A DNA stretch of 64,000 nucleotides from Microcebus murinus (taxonomy: Eukaryota; Chordata; Mammalia; Primates; Cheirogaleidae), in contig NC_134106.1 of the NCBI RefSeq assembly GCF_040939455.1, forward strand, positions 43,546,001 to 43,610,000, written 5' to 3'. Under the pieces are notes generated by a model, which saw nothing but the letters and a program-made list of their open reading frames with translations, searched no databases and was not told the origin of the DNA. The position numbers were made by a program, and so were the translations under genes. Of this stretch, positions 11,787-23,890 are shown piece after piece. Positions within the stretch are counted from its first letter, which is position 1. Each line of letters opens with the position of its first letter.

Positions 11787-12999
11787 CATATAGTAATCTT
11801 GAGTGGTCCAGAGTAGCAAGGAGCAGAATGCTGCTCCATACAATTGATGAGGGAATTCCATTAATAAAGGTTTTGCCATCTTAAATAAATCAAGTCCAAG
11901 TTCATCGTAGTCATTTCCATCCAGTCTGAGGAAACAAAAAGAGCATCTAGGAGCTGCCATGAAAGAAATTTAGAGATCAGTACTGGAAGTGACATGTACT
12001 TTTCTTTTATATCTTATTGGCTAGAAGTCTCACAACTACAGACTACAGCTAATAGCATAAAAACATAGGCATAGATTTTGGTGAGGTTCTAGCACAGTCA
12101 TCTTATTTTTCAATATCTATGTATTTTCTTTTTTTCCTTCATCATTGCCTATGTTCGTCATATATTATGTGCTTTTTGTCTTTTGGTGTATTGGGATATT
12201 TTAGTTTTATTTATATTCTACTGATATTTATATACAAATTGATAGCTAAATATGAAAATATAGTTTCATATTAATATTAAAAAGTAATTTGGATCTAGAG
12301 CTCCTTTTTTATTTGATATAAGACCACTGACACCTATTATTTCTTCCTCCTCATAGTTTTTCATTTCCATTTTTTTTACTTTCTATTATTATCTCCTTAT
12401 TTTTAAATCTTTACCTAACAATTAAAAAATTTCATAGCCTCATTGTTTATTTGTTTATTTCTTATATTTTATGTTTTTCTCAAACTATAACTCAGTCTTC
12501 TGTTTGCTGGAGTGCATTCATGAGTAATTTAATTTTCAAATAAACCAGTAGGTGGTAAGTTTCTAGACAGCGATATGGTCCAAAAAAATGTCTTTTTTCC
12601 CCCTCACATGTATAAGATACCTGTACTATCTTTATGATCCTAAATCCAAATCCCTTTCTCTGAAATCAGCATCAGAACAGTCACATAAGCAAAATGCCAG
12701 CAGAGAACTCTCCCAGCAGAACAGAAAACCCAGAAACCAGTAGTTGAGACAGTCCCATGCCAGTGATGTATAAGGCAAATGAGGACCTTGTATGAGACAT
12801 ATATGAGTTTGTCTGAGATAAATGCTTAGAAATAACTAGAAAAAAAATTTTTGAGATCTAATATCTGGTATATAATACAATGATGGGTTTCATGCCTTCC
12901 TTATTTTCATTTAAAAGGGAAGTGTAATCTCATTTTTTAAAATCACAAACAATTGAAAAGCATAAAGTATATAATTATAATAAACTAATGAAAACTATT
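11787..12999. other. Unassigned AT-rich DNA
   Basis: No repeat or gene recognised; T-rich stretches near 12120-12480. A minus-strand frame at 11778-11960 mostly overlaps this region but resembles nothing known and begins at the LTR edge. Confidence 0.4.
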
Positions 13000-13215
13000 A
13001 ATAATCTTTATTGAGTGCCTACTATGTATAATATCTATAGAAAACCTTTCAATTATATTTTTTTAAGATAATCAACAATCCAGCAAGGTTCAAATAATTA
13101 TTTCTATTTTACACATGAGGAAACAGACTCATTGAGATGATCTCACTCAAAGTCACACAAGTAGTAAATGGGATTCAACACTAGCTCTACCTAACTTCAA
13201 ATTCTGTGCTTTTTT
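13000..13215 (+). mobile_element. MIR SINE
   Basis: Nearly complete MIR: TTTATTGAGTGCCTACTATG near the start, ACACATGAGGAAACAGACTC in the core, AAAGTCACACAAGTAGTAAA, and a TCTGTGCTTTTTT end. Confidence 0.9.
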
Positions 13216-13689
13216 CATATAAACCATTGGTCTTATATTTGTCTTATTTTAAATCTAAGATTCTGCTTTAATTTCATCTCTTTCAAACCAGGTTCTGACT
13301 GCTCTGTAAGTTCACTGCCCAATGTGCTAATGAAATTCTCAGTACTCACAATGTAGCTCACCTGAATGTACTGTAAATATAAAACACACAAAGGATTTAA
13401 AAGACTTGGTATGAAAACAGAATGTAAAATATCTCATATAACTATTATATTGATTACTTGCTGAAATAATATTTTAGATATATTGGAACAAATAAAATAT
13501 ATTACTAAAAATAATCTTACCAGTTTCTTTTTAGTTTTTAAAATGCAGTTACCAAAAAATTTTAAACTACATACATGGCTCACACAGCATTTCTGCATAA
13601 TAGTGCTACTCTATAAAGAGCTAAATTTTGAAAAATATGGATTAACTACAAGATAATCCATTTAATCAAAAACCATGGCAATTTTACAA

Positions 13690-13850
13690 CTAACCCATTT
13701 ATTCATTAATTCTCTTAACAAATATTTATCAGGTGTCCATTTGTGGCTAAATCCTCTTTGAGGCACTAAAAATAGATTGGAAGAGAAAAGTGAAAAACAT
13801 TCCTGACCTTACGGAGTTTACATTCAAGCTGAGAGTTCTGCCAACTGGCT
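13690..13850 (-). mobile_element. L2 3' end (antisense)
   Basis: TTAACAAATATTTATCAGGTG, then TTGAGGCACTAAAAAT and CTGACCTTACGGAGTTTACA, is the antisense pattern of the L2 LINE 3' end. Diverged. Confidence 0.6.
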
Positions 13851-14324
13851 TTTGTCATCTCTTTCTCATGCATTAAAATATGGTTCAAGACTATCATTTA
13901 TGACTCCTAAAATTAAGAATTCTGAAACTTAAAGTCACAAATTAACTTAGAATATGGGTAAAAATAAGTACATGAACTAGAAATAGGACCAAAAATATTT
14001 GTTTAAAGAATCACGTAATTTGTCTTATATTTGCAAAACTACAGTTAATAACGATCTTGTCCTTTTAGTGGTTGGCTCTGCTGTGTTGTAAAGATTATTG
14101 TGTTTTGACAATTACCATACAGCATTTCATAAGAATCTTGATGTTAAAAACTTCTTGGGATGCTTAACAATTATATATTAGGTGCACATAATAAAAGCTA
14201 TTTTTTTCTGGGTGGAACAAAATCAAAGTCTACAATTCTATAAAAGAGTATTTGGTGGATTATCTCAAAATTCTTAAGTACAAGCAGGCTCCCAGCTTTT
14301 TTCTTTTTCCTCTTTTTGTTTAAA

Positions 14325-14465
14325 CTAATATGTACAAGGCACTGTGCTAGTATGCTTGCTTTCCTACATTACTGCAATTATTCTACTTAAATAGTGAGAA
14401 AATTGTGGTCCCAGAGTTAATTACCTTAATTTCACATGATGGTAAGGACAGATGTAAAACTCAAA
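14325..14465 (+). mobile_element. Probable MIR fragment
   Basis: TACAAGGCACTGTGCTAGTA followed by AGTGAGAAAATTGTGGTCCC and AATTTCACATGATGGTAAGG fits a diverged MIR. Confidence 0.5.
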
Positions 14466-16934
14466 ACTACATTTTCATGTTTCTTTCCCTGTTTTTTCTT
14501 GTTTTCCTAACTCTAATCCTAATCCAAACCTTAAACCTTTCCCTGTTATGTTGAATATTCCATGTTTGTTTGTTTGTTTTAAGCTAATTCCAGATGTTTC
14601 ATTGCTTTAAGTGGTATAAACTGTTGGCCTACTTGTTATTTGTTGAACTCTCTTCTTCTTTAGTTTCCATACATTTTTGTCCCAATAATCTCCTCACTTG
14701 AAGTTTCAAAAGCATCTAATTACTCCTTTAATCCCTAAACATCTGAAATATTCTTCTATTGCTCTTTGATTTTCAGCAGCTCTTATGAACATGACTGTCC
14801 CAAATTCCCTCTTTGATTCCAACATTCTTTAAACTGTTATCCTAACATCTCTCTTAGACTTAATCTTTAAAGATATTTACTTCACCTCTTTCCTTTTCTC
14901 CTGTCTCAGCTTCTTATTTTGTAGATCAATTTAACCTTCCTAGTTTCTCTTCTTTGTTTCTTAGGACAAAGATATTGTGTGTCTTGAAAGAAGTCCAGAA
15001 AGTTGGCCCAGTGATTAAGAATTTCTTTTGTCCAAGAAAACATATAATATGGAGATAGAGAAGATAGAGAAGATAAGATAAGATCTTAACTACTTGTAAC
15101 TCAGCACCTTATCTTTCACCTGTCACATCACATTACATAATGTCAGTACCACCAGGGCCATTTTGGTCCTATTCCTAAACGATAGGTTTGTAATTGGTAG
15201 CCGAAGACCTGTCACTTGAACTGCCCCTGTACCTGGATCTTTGTACCAAAGTTCTGCTCCCCAAGAAGATATAGTGCTCCTTATATATCTCGTGGGTTGG
15301 TTGTTTTCTGAAACATAGAGATTTATAAGCCACTCAGAATACTCCCCAGCACATACTGCAGAGCTATGCAAGTGTACCCATTTGAATATGCTCTGCCCTA
15401 GCATTAAAGCCTAGCAACACCCCTCACCTAAACTTGGAGGTGAAACTAAACTAAACTGCCAAATGCAGCCACTATTGCACTCAACAAATATACCTCCATA
15501 TCACTTACTATTTTTCTAAGACTCTCTTTCATTAGGCCAAATCTACACCTCACTTTTTCTTTTTTATTTACTGAGCTATATAGTTGGAACTAAATAATGG
15601 TAAATGATGTGATCACCTTCTTCATATAATGATTTTAAAACTACATCTATTCTAAATGGGACTGTGAATAGCAAAAAAATAAAAATAAAAAATAACCTAA
15701 ATTACAGATCTATGGATAATTCCCCAATTAAGTCAACAGCTTTGAGATATCCCTCACTTAACTTTCTAAAATAGATCCAAGCTAGCAGATAAATGGAGCC
15801 CATTTGAGCTTCAATTTTTAAAAAGTTTTGGCGGAATTCATGTAGTTATTTGATAAATGCCCAAAAGACTAAGAAAGAAGAAGAGAAAGTAAAGGCTTTG
15901 ATAATCTAATCTAGATAGTAATTATTCACCTACTGTGTCTTTTCATTTCTATATTTTGTTGTTCAATAAAATCCATATAGTTCCTATGCCAAAAACATCA
16001 CTTCGTCTTATATTATATAGGTTAATTTGAATAAAATATCAAACTGCTAGTTTTGTAATATACAGTCCTGGTTCTTATACATCACAAAAAAATTTTTAAA
16101 TGCTCTCTTACTGTTCTCTTCTTCCTCCTAAACCTCCTTCATCTCTTACATTTTGGTATTTGCAAATATGTTTTTTCTACTGAGACAGCTGAGTTGGTGT
16201 TACTACATTTAAGTGGACAGTTGCCAATGTTGTTTTGCAACAAAATGATAAATAAGAACTGCGGACAGGTAGTCTAGGACATACCATCACACACATGCAC
16301 ACACTTAAAAGAAAGTCAAAAAGAAAAAAAAGCAAGCAGGAAAAACAAAGAATTGCTTAAAACCATGTGGATTTTTTTCCAGCGTTCCTTATTTTTGTAA
16401 AGTCATTCCCAGAGAGGAAATATGAAATTCAGAACTTGAGCCTTGCATGCAGAATCAGCAACCAACTGCAATCTTAGGCTTCAGATCACTAGGCATCCTG
16501 TCACCAGCCACCTGCTTGGGCTGTGAAGGCCCTGGCAGGTTGTTTCCTCAGTGTAGATGAGCTAGGATTTATGTGACCTTCACAAAATAAGACAAGGAGC
16601 CTACACATCAGATAAATGTCTAATCAAATTAAAACATTGTTCAATAGATTAAAAAAATGTCCACAGACTGTAAACCAACTGGAGGCATTACCTTTATTGT
16701 CCCTTCTCAATCACACCTCTCCCTCTCATTTAATGTCCAAAATGCTTTTAAACAAGGTTATAACATGTAACTTTCCACCACAAACCATACACACAAATGC
16801 ACACCATTTTAGTCATTGTCTTTATTTATACAACTTGTTAGAACACAGAAATGCCCTTCCCTAAGACATATATTAAAATAGATGAATGAGAATGACAGAT
16901 TATCTCTTATTATTGCTTTTTTTAATTCAGTCAG
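14466..16934. other. Mostly unassigned, possibly single-copy
   Basis: About 2.5 kb in which I recognise no interspersed repeat. It includes a short purine repeat (AGATAGAGA/AGATAAGATA) at 15053-15088 and a minus-strand open frame at 15123-15404 (93 codons) with no recognised domain. The degenerate CTAATCC/CTTAAACC stretch near 14510 is not a telomere repeat. Confidence 0.45.
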
Positions 16935-17050
16935 GCTGTGAGTGAATATGTATTGAGTTCTGACTTTGTACAAGGTCTATGTTAAATGAGTTGAGTGTGT
17001 GGAATGAGCTGTCGAATAAAAAGCATGACTCCTGCTTTCTAAGATATTAA
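16935..17050 (-). mobile_element. Possible L2 fragment (antisense)
   Basis: TATGTATTGAGTTCTGACTT followed by GCATGACTCCTGCTTTCTAAG resembles the antisense L2 3' end. Weak. Confidence 0.3.
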
Positions 17051-17499
17051 AATCAAATTAATATAAAACATCAAATCAAACCAAGCTCATCCCGTTGATA
17101 TATTAAAAATGCATATACTTAAAAAGGAAAAAGTCAGCCATGAAGATACCACCCAAGTAAATAATTATTAGTGTCTCAGTAATTATTTTTCTATTTGCCT
17201 AACCCACTGTGGTTCTGCCAGTGCCTTGCATGTATGTTTTATCATCTATTATTCTCATTGAGAAATATGTTGTGAACATTTTTCTATATTAGTAAACACA
17301 GATCCTCATATTTATCCTAATAGCTTTATAGCAAGCCATGTGAGGAATGCCCCACAATTTATTAAACCAATCACTTTAGTGGACAGGTAGATGTCTCCAA
17401 ACTTCTGAAACAACACACACCACTAACATAAAAAATTACATGCATCTTTATATATTTTCTCAACAATATCATGAACATAAATTCCTATCACAGAAACAC
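17051..17499. other. Unassigned DNA
   Basis: No gene or repeat recognised; AT-rich. Confidence 0.4.
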
Positions 17500-18035
17500 A
17501 CACGTTTTAAACTTTTAAAAAACATTCAATTAATATGTAATACATATGTGGAAATGTAAATATATCAAAGTGTATCACTGGATGAATTTTTATAAAAAGA
17601 AGACACTAATGAATGGTGTTCATTTCAAGAAACAGAATATTAACTGTAATGCAATGCCGCCTAAAGCTCCTGTCTTCATCCCCCCAGAGGGCAACCATTA
17701 TATTGACATTATACTGATTAGAAAACATAACACTTTATATAAATTAAGTGACACAGTAGGTTCTCTTTTTTGTGCAGCTTTTTTGTGCAAGGTATCTGTG
17801 TTGTTATATTTATTTATGTGAGGATCATTCTCAGTGCTATATATTTTTCCATTTTATAAATATACCACAATTTATTTACTCATTACATTTGGTAGACATT
17901 TAATGCAATGGACACTTGGAAAGTTTCCAGTATGGGCTATTACTATAAATAGCCCTGATGCTTGAAAATGCCTGGACATATCTTGTGAACATATATGCAT
18001 GCACTTCTGATGGTTATGAGTGAAACTTTTGGATG
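17500..18035 (-). mobile_element. L1ME-like 3' end (antisense)
   Basis: The left part has CAAAGTGTATCACTGGATGA; then CCCCCCAGAGGGCAACCATT, ATATACCACAATTTATTTAC, a GGGCTATTACTATAAATAGC block and TGAAACTTTTGGATGGTAAG. This is the antisense order of an old L1ME 3' UTR. It ends where the MaLR LTR begins. Confidence 0.7.
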
Positions 18036-18054
18036 GTAAGGTATATACACTCAG

Positions 18055-18250
18055 CTGTGGTAGTAGTTTCCTATTGCTATGTAACAAATTACCCCAAAGT
18101 TAGTGGCTTAAACCAACAATATATGTTATCTCACACTTTTTGTGGGTCAGGAATCTGTACACAGCTTAGCAAAATACCTTCCAGAATCAAGGTTTGTCAG
18201 GACTGTAGTCATCTCAAGGCTTCAGCGCCTTCACTGACTAAGAATCTCTA
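18055..18250 (-). mobile_element. MaLR/MLT1-like LTR fragment (antisense)
   Basis: TTTCCTATTGCTATGTAACA, then AAATTACCCCAAAGTTAGTG and TTGTGGGTCAGGAATCTGTA, is the reverse of an MLT1-type LTR 3' end. Only about 200 bp is recognisable. Confidence 0.65.
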
Positions 18251-18549
18251 AACCTCAGTGGGCAACAATGAATAATCCCCAATGTCCTCTGATTAGAGTT
18301 CAGATTTAAGTACTTAAGCACTTGATGATAATCCCAAACTCTTCTTATCTCCCATTTCCTTCATCATATTCTATAAGGACTGCACATATCAAATGTTTCC
18401 TGTGTCTCAAAATTCATCAAGGACAATAATTCTTACACTTTTCCTGGATTTCATGTAATGGATCATATTTTTACCCTATCCTACAATTTGGGGGCACAAT
18501 AAAATTATATATGCCTTAGTTAAATAAACACTAGATGCAATGACAAAGC

Positions 18550-18860
18550 CCAAAACACATAATGGTTCATTATATCAAACATAACAAAAGTTTATTCTTT
18601 TTTCAAAGTCCAAAATAGGAGTTATTGATCGGCAGAGGACACTTGTCCAGGTAGTGATTCAGGTACTCAGACTCCTTCTGCCTTGTAACTCCACCGCCTT
18701 TACCACATAGTTGCCAAGATTGCCATGCTTATCTTCATCCACCTAGTGGAGGGTCACTAATGGCAGGGCTTTATGGTACATTCCTGGAAAGTGGATCACT
18801 TTATTTCTGCTCATATTTTATCTTCTGGAACTCAGGATCCATACCTAATTGTAAGGAAGG
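18550..18860 (-). mobile_element. MLT1-like LTR (antisense), diverged
   Basis: Read on the minus strand it has an AATAAACTTTTGTTATG block, a CCTGAATCACTACCTGGAC block and a region like the LTR's GTGTCACTTCC section. The order fits the distal part of an old MLT1 LTR. The exact subfamily is not resolved. Confidence 0.5.
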
Positions 18861-20064
18861 CTGGAAAATGTGATTCGTGTGCTTAGAAAGAATCAGAGTA
18901 AGGTTTAGTAAACAGTTAGCCAGTTTCTTCCAGACAATCTCACTACATAATTCAGTTCCTCTTTACCTTTCATTTTCAATCTTTTTAAGAATAGAAAAAG
19001 TCACATTAACTATAATAAACCTTAAAGGCAAAAAAAACAAAAAACCCTCAGAAGAGGAACCATCAAGAGACTATTTTCTTTCATTTTGGAGGTAACTGTG
19101 ATACCATCAGGACAGGTTTGATGGTCAGGAGAAGCACACACTTGGTGACTGTTCTGATACCCTTCCATATGAGTGTCTCCATTTACTCCATTACTTTTTG
19201 TTTATTTATTTAGCAAGGACTTGAAAAATCTTATAGTATTATTTACCTGTTAACAGAAAAACCTAACCATGCCCCTCAAAGAAATAGGAGGATGGTGAGA
19301 ATTCTTACTTTTCTCTTTATGGCAGCAGGTGGTTCATCAGGACCAAGGACTAAGAATAATGGCAAGATGTGAAGCTGGCACTCATTCGGCATTTTATTTG
19401 ATAATAGAGTGACTGCCTCTGTCCCGTGTGTTTTGAAAACTTCACATGGATGGAAAAGGCGGCTATTGTTCTGACTGTCACGTTTGAAATGAAACACAAA
19501 CAAATGGTTATGTTTCTGCCTGTCTTTATGGATGCATAGCTCAGACAAGCCTCAATCCTCTTTTAAATCTTAGAACTAAAAAAAAAAAAAAGCCTCCTGT
19601 CACTTTGGATCAGAAAATAGTAAAGTGTAACATTTGCGAAAGTGGCCCCAAGGACACAGATAGTATTGAATATCCTTGAAAATAAGATGAATTACCAATT
19701 CTCATTATTCATTGGGCTTCCACTGAAGACAAATAGCTAAGTAATTTTCTATATATCACATTACCCAAGGTGCAAGGCATATAATATGTTAGTAATCTAT
19801 TGACTAAAATGTTATTTCCACAACAACTTTTCTTCTAAGCTTGAGAAATGAACATGCATTAAAAGTAAGAGAACAATATTTTTTCACTATATGTTGCTAT
19901 AATTTAAGACTAATGTTGCCTGAATGCAAGAAGGAGAAAGATATATACTTCTTTAAAGAAAGATAAATTGGGTTACATGTATGTTTTCTTTACAAAACAA
20001 TACTTATAATCTTTGAGGTAAAATTAATGTCATTATTCCAACCAGGTTATGTGTGAAGTACTTT
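18861..20064. other. Unassigned DNA
   Basis: No recognised repeat. A minus-strand frame at 19276-19548 (90 codons) has no domain I can name. A 14-A run lies near 19577. Confidence 0.4.
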
Positions 20065-20080
20065 TAAACAATGAGAAATC
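20065..20080. other. Alu target-site duplication, 5' copy
   Basis: TAAACAATGAGAAATC, matched at 20426-20441 with one mismatch (A to G). It marks the insertion site of the Alu. Confidence 0.85.
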
Positions 20081-20081
20081 T

Positions 20082-20425
<344 letters not shown>

Positions 20426-20441
20426 TAAACAGTGAGAAATC
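20426..20441. other. Alu target-site duplication, 3' copy
   Basis: TAAACAGTGAGAAATC, one mismatch from the copy at 20065-20080. Confidence 0.85.
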
Positions 20442-20794
20442 AGATCTTCAAGGGTAAAATTTCAAGGTAAGTATGTGGGTGTCTCTAGGAAATACGGAAA
20501 ATAAATACTTTTCTTAAAACCAAACCCTAGGATGGAGGGCCTCTAGGAGCTGCAGTGAGGCTGGCCAAATGGGTCATTCAAATGCCCTACTTAAACTTTG
20601 CCTGGTGCATACTATGCTTATCCACAAAGAAGCGTAAGACAACCCAGAGGCAGAGGGAGCTCAGAGTGGTAGAGTAAGAACACTTCAACCAGCTACCTTC
20701 CTCTCTTAAATATTCTCCCTTTGGTACCAAACTTTAAAGAGGCTGCTAACACAGAAGCAGGGACAAGTATTAGACAATAAATTATAGAAAGATA
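20442..20794. other. Unassigned DNA
   Basis: No gene or repeat recognised. Confidence 0.4.
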
Positions 20795-21010
20795 GTCTGT
20801 GGTAGATTGTATCATTGTTCCCAACTATGCTATTCTTTCCCTGAATTAGGATTCTACATCCTTATCCTTTGTCATATGAGGTTGTAGTACATTTCTATAG
20901 ATGAACCACTCTCCCATCCCATTGATATGGGATTGACCATGTGATTTGAAGGTAACTATGTCCATCTCTAAGAGGCTTTAGTACAATTGAGTATATTGAC
21001 TTGGTCTCTC
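20795..21010 (+). mobile_element. MLT1-like LTR, 5' part
   Basis: TGTGGTAGATTGTATCATTG, then a CCTGAATTAGGATTCTACAT block and TTGACCATGTGATTTGAAGG, fits the 5' half of an old MLT1H/I-type LTR. The 3' half is not seen directly after it. Confidence 0.5.
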
Positions 21011-21159
21011 TAACCAAGATCCATTAGGAAAAGAAAATAGAAAAGAAAATACAAAAATCAAGAAAATATAAAAATTAGAAATAAATTGTTATTATAAGTG
21101 AATAAGATGGGGAGGATGTTTTTTAAACAAAAGTTGACTAGCACACAGTCTAATCATCC

Positions 21160-21265
21160 ATTAATTTAACAAACACTGAGTTCTCACTCTATAATCTTAC
21201 TAGATTACATATTGGAGATATGAAAACAAACAAAACAAACATAGTTCCATTTCTATTTCCATAGA
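21160..21265 (-). mobile_element. Possible L2 3' end (antisense)
   Basis: TTTAACAAACACTGAGTTCTC, then a TTGGAGATATGAAAACAAAC block and CATAGAGCTTAAAG, fits antisense L2. Diverged. Confidence 0.4.
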
Positions 21266-21371
21266 GCTTAAAGTTCTCTTTTAACTCCTTTCTGTCCTCT
21301 TTCACATGACTTGACTATGTCAAAAAACTCATCCCTGAACTAACCCACTGAATTGGCCTAATCTGTATATA

Positions 21372-21408
21372 GTGTTTTTTTGTTTTGTTTTGTTTTGATT
21401 TGTTTTTA
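21372..21408. repeat. (TTTTG)n simple repeat
   Basis: Five to six units of TTTTG with minor changes. Confidence 0.85.
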
Positions 21409-22199
21409 CCTCTCCTGGCTTATTACTTACCGAAATTCCAAAACAATAAATAAGACAGACAAATTCTTCATGGACATTTCCACAGCCAGGGATGACTGTG
21501 GTGAGCAGAATGGTAAGATTTTCCCCGTAAACTCTGACCCTTGGTGTTACTCCTCTGATTATGTTCTATTACACAGCAAAAGGGATTTTTCAGGTATAAT
21601 TCAGGTTAATTAGTTGGTCTTAAAATAGGAAGATTAAATTAATGATAGAACAGAACACATATACTATGTGTCTTGATAATAAAGAGATAAAATGAAGAGG
21701 CCAATGTGTATGCAGATAGGCTAGGAGAAGGAAGGAGAAGAAAGGGGAAGTCTAATAGGGAAGCTCCAGGATAAATTGTTTACATTTGATGGAACTAGAA
21801 ATAAGGTTTTGCATATGCTATAGAAAGTGATAAAAGAACATGATATATCCTTAAAAGTGGTAAACAACCAATTGAGGAGAAGGACGTTGGCAATCATATG
21901 AATATGCCAAATTCCCATTTGCCATAGCAGGAGAACATTACATAATATCTAAAATTGATTAATTAATGTTCTCAGTAAAACATAATTTAGAGATGTGGGG
22001 GTTATTACCAGAAGAATTTAGGACAGATAAAATTAAAAGGGTTAAAATTTAATCTTTCTTTGGACCAAAAGTGCAATACTAGGGAAAAAAAACAAAGGTT
22101 TCTATTGTGAACTCTTCTGTATTATTTAATATTTTTTAATAATGCATATGCTTTATTTTTATTATTAAAATTTAATCATATTAAATCACATGATCCCTT
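21409..22199. other. Unassigned DNA
   Basis: No gene or repeat recognised; AT-rich with short frames. Confidence 0.4.
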
Positions 22200-22630
22200 T
22201 AAAAGTAAGAGAATTTTCTCTGGCTGGTAGCAGAAGAGGAAGTCAGAGATTGAAGCACAATGGAGATTCAAAACTGGCTTGAAGATGGAAAGGGGCACTT
22301 GATGAGGATCAGGGAGTGGCATCTCAGATCTGGGAGCAATTTCTGGGCAACAGCCAGCAAAGAAATGTGGACCTTGGTCCTACAGCCAAGGAAATGAACT
22401 CTGCCCATATCCAGAGAACTTGGAAGTAGATTCTTTCCTACAGCCTCCATGTAAGAGCACAACCTGGCCAACATCTTAATTTCAGCCTCGTGAGACCTGG
22501 AGTAGAGAATCCAGGCAAGCCCATCACACACTTCTTATTTACTGAACTGTGAGGTAATAAAAGGAGTTTGCTTCAAGTTGCTAAATTCATGGTAATTTGT
22601 TACACACAGAAATATAAAGCTAACATGAGT
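22200..22630 (+). mobile_element. MLT1-like LTR, 3' part
   Basis: GAAGTCAGAGATTGAAGCAC, a central CAACAGCCAGCAAAG block, CAACATCTTAATTTCAGCCT, GAACTGTGAGGTAATAAAAG and a GGTAATTTGTTACACACAGA end are in MLT1 order (AATAAA signal, then R/U5-like end). Confidence 0.6.
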
Positions 22631-23511
22631 TAATCTAGATTTCATATTCTAGGGCTATCCTAGTTCAAGCCAATAGTCAATGCCAGGCTTGACTATAGAT
22701 CTATAGTAGACTAGAAATCTATAAGTAGCCATCTATAAGGTCAGCCACAAAATCAGTATGATTTCTAGGGCACGAAAATGGCTGTTCTGGTCCTAAAGCT
22801 CCCTCATTTGTGCACCAGTGCCTGAAATCCCTTGAATTGTGAGCAAAGCCTTTCATTATAAAGTAAAGCTTAAAACAGAAATATCCTTCAGAAAGGAATT
22901 TCAATGACTTAAATTTATTCACACTGAATACCACAGGGAGTCCAGACTGATACAAGATACTCTTCTCAGAGCAAGCTTTGACCAAAGGATGTGCAGAAAA
23001 TCTTCTGACACAGAGCGCCTGGTAAGGTCTGGGGAGGGGTGAAAACATGGAGAGGAAAGGGAAACAGCGGAAAAACCAGTGACTCTTTACAGTGGTGTCT
23101 AGTACTGGCCCTAACTGCTTTCTTGATCTTGAACTTGGCTGAAATTAAACAAGTTCATAAAGTAGAACCTTTCCTGCTTCTTCATCTCTCAGTTTCCTTT
23201 TTATCTCTGAAGCAAAGTTTCTAACTTATATATGCAACATGCATCCTTACCCCTTCTTGTTTGCTAAAAAAGTTAGATTTTGTTCAAATAAACAAAGTGC
23301 TTAACCACCACAGGCAATGAATAGTGGTTGAGCTAAAGTAATCACAAGCCCATTTCCTGCCCTCCTACCTGCTCTGTATCTAAGGAAGTTCATGTGTTCT
23401 CCTTCTGGTCAATGAGCCTGCTGGTAGGCAGGGCTTTTCACAGGGAAGACTCACTGCTATGTTCCCTTCTTCCATCCTTGAATGGTGATGTTGGCTTAAG
23501 CTTCAGCAATG
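22631..23511. other. Unassigned DNA with a 109-codon minus-strand frame
   Basis: A minus-strand frame at 22719-23048 is the longest one I see outside repeats in this part. It has no domain or motif I recognise, and its composition looks like random AT-rich sequence. Confidence 0.35.
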
Positions 23512-23890
23512 TTGTGGGTTGAGTTACATCCCCCCAAAATTCCTGTGTTGAAGTCCTAACCCCCAGTATCTCAAAATATACTCTATTTGGACACAAGTTC
23601 CTTAAAGAGATAATTAAAATAAAATGAGACCATTAGGGTGGGCTCTAATAAATATGACTGGTGTCCTTATAAAAAGGAGAGATTAGGACACAGACTCACA
23701 CAGAGAGAAGACCATGTGAGTACACTGGAAGAATACAGCCATCTGCAAGCCAAAGAAAGAGACTTTATAAGAAACCATCCCTTGTTGACACCTTGATTTT
23801 AGACTTCTGGCCTCCATAATTATGAGAAAATAAATTTATGTTGCTTAAACCACCCAGTCTGTGACATTTTGTTATGATAGCAAATTAATA
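23512..23890 (+). mobile_element. MLT1C/D-like LTR (solo)
   Basis: TGTGGGTTGAGTTACATCCC near the start, TGTTGAAGTCCTAACCCCCA, GGTGTCCTTATAAAAAGGAG (TATA-like region), an AGACCATGTGAGTACACTGG block, CATCTGCAAGCCAAAGAAAG, and an end AACCACCCAGTCTGTGACAT followed by TTTGTTATGATAGC. All landmarks are in order. No internal viral sequence. Confidence 0.85.

Noticed and set aside
14505..14545. Interstitial telomere repeat
   Set aside because: CTAATCC and CTTAAACC pieces are irregular and not CCCTAA units.
22719..23048. 109-codon minus-strand frame
   Set aside because: No recognised motif or conservation cue and random-like composition.
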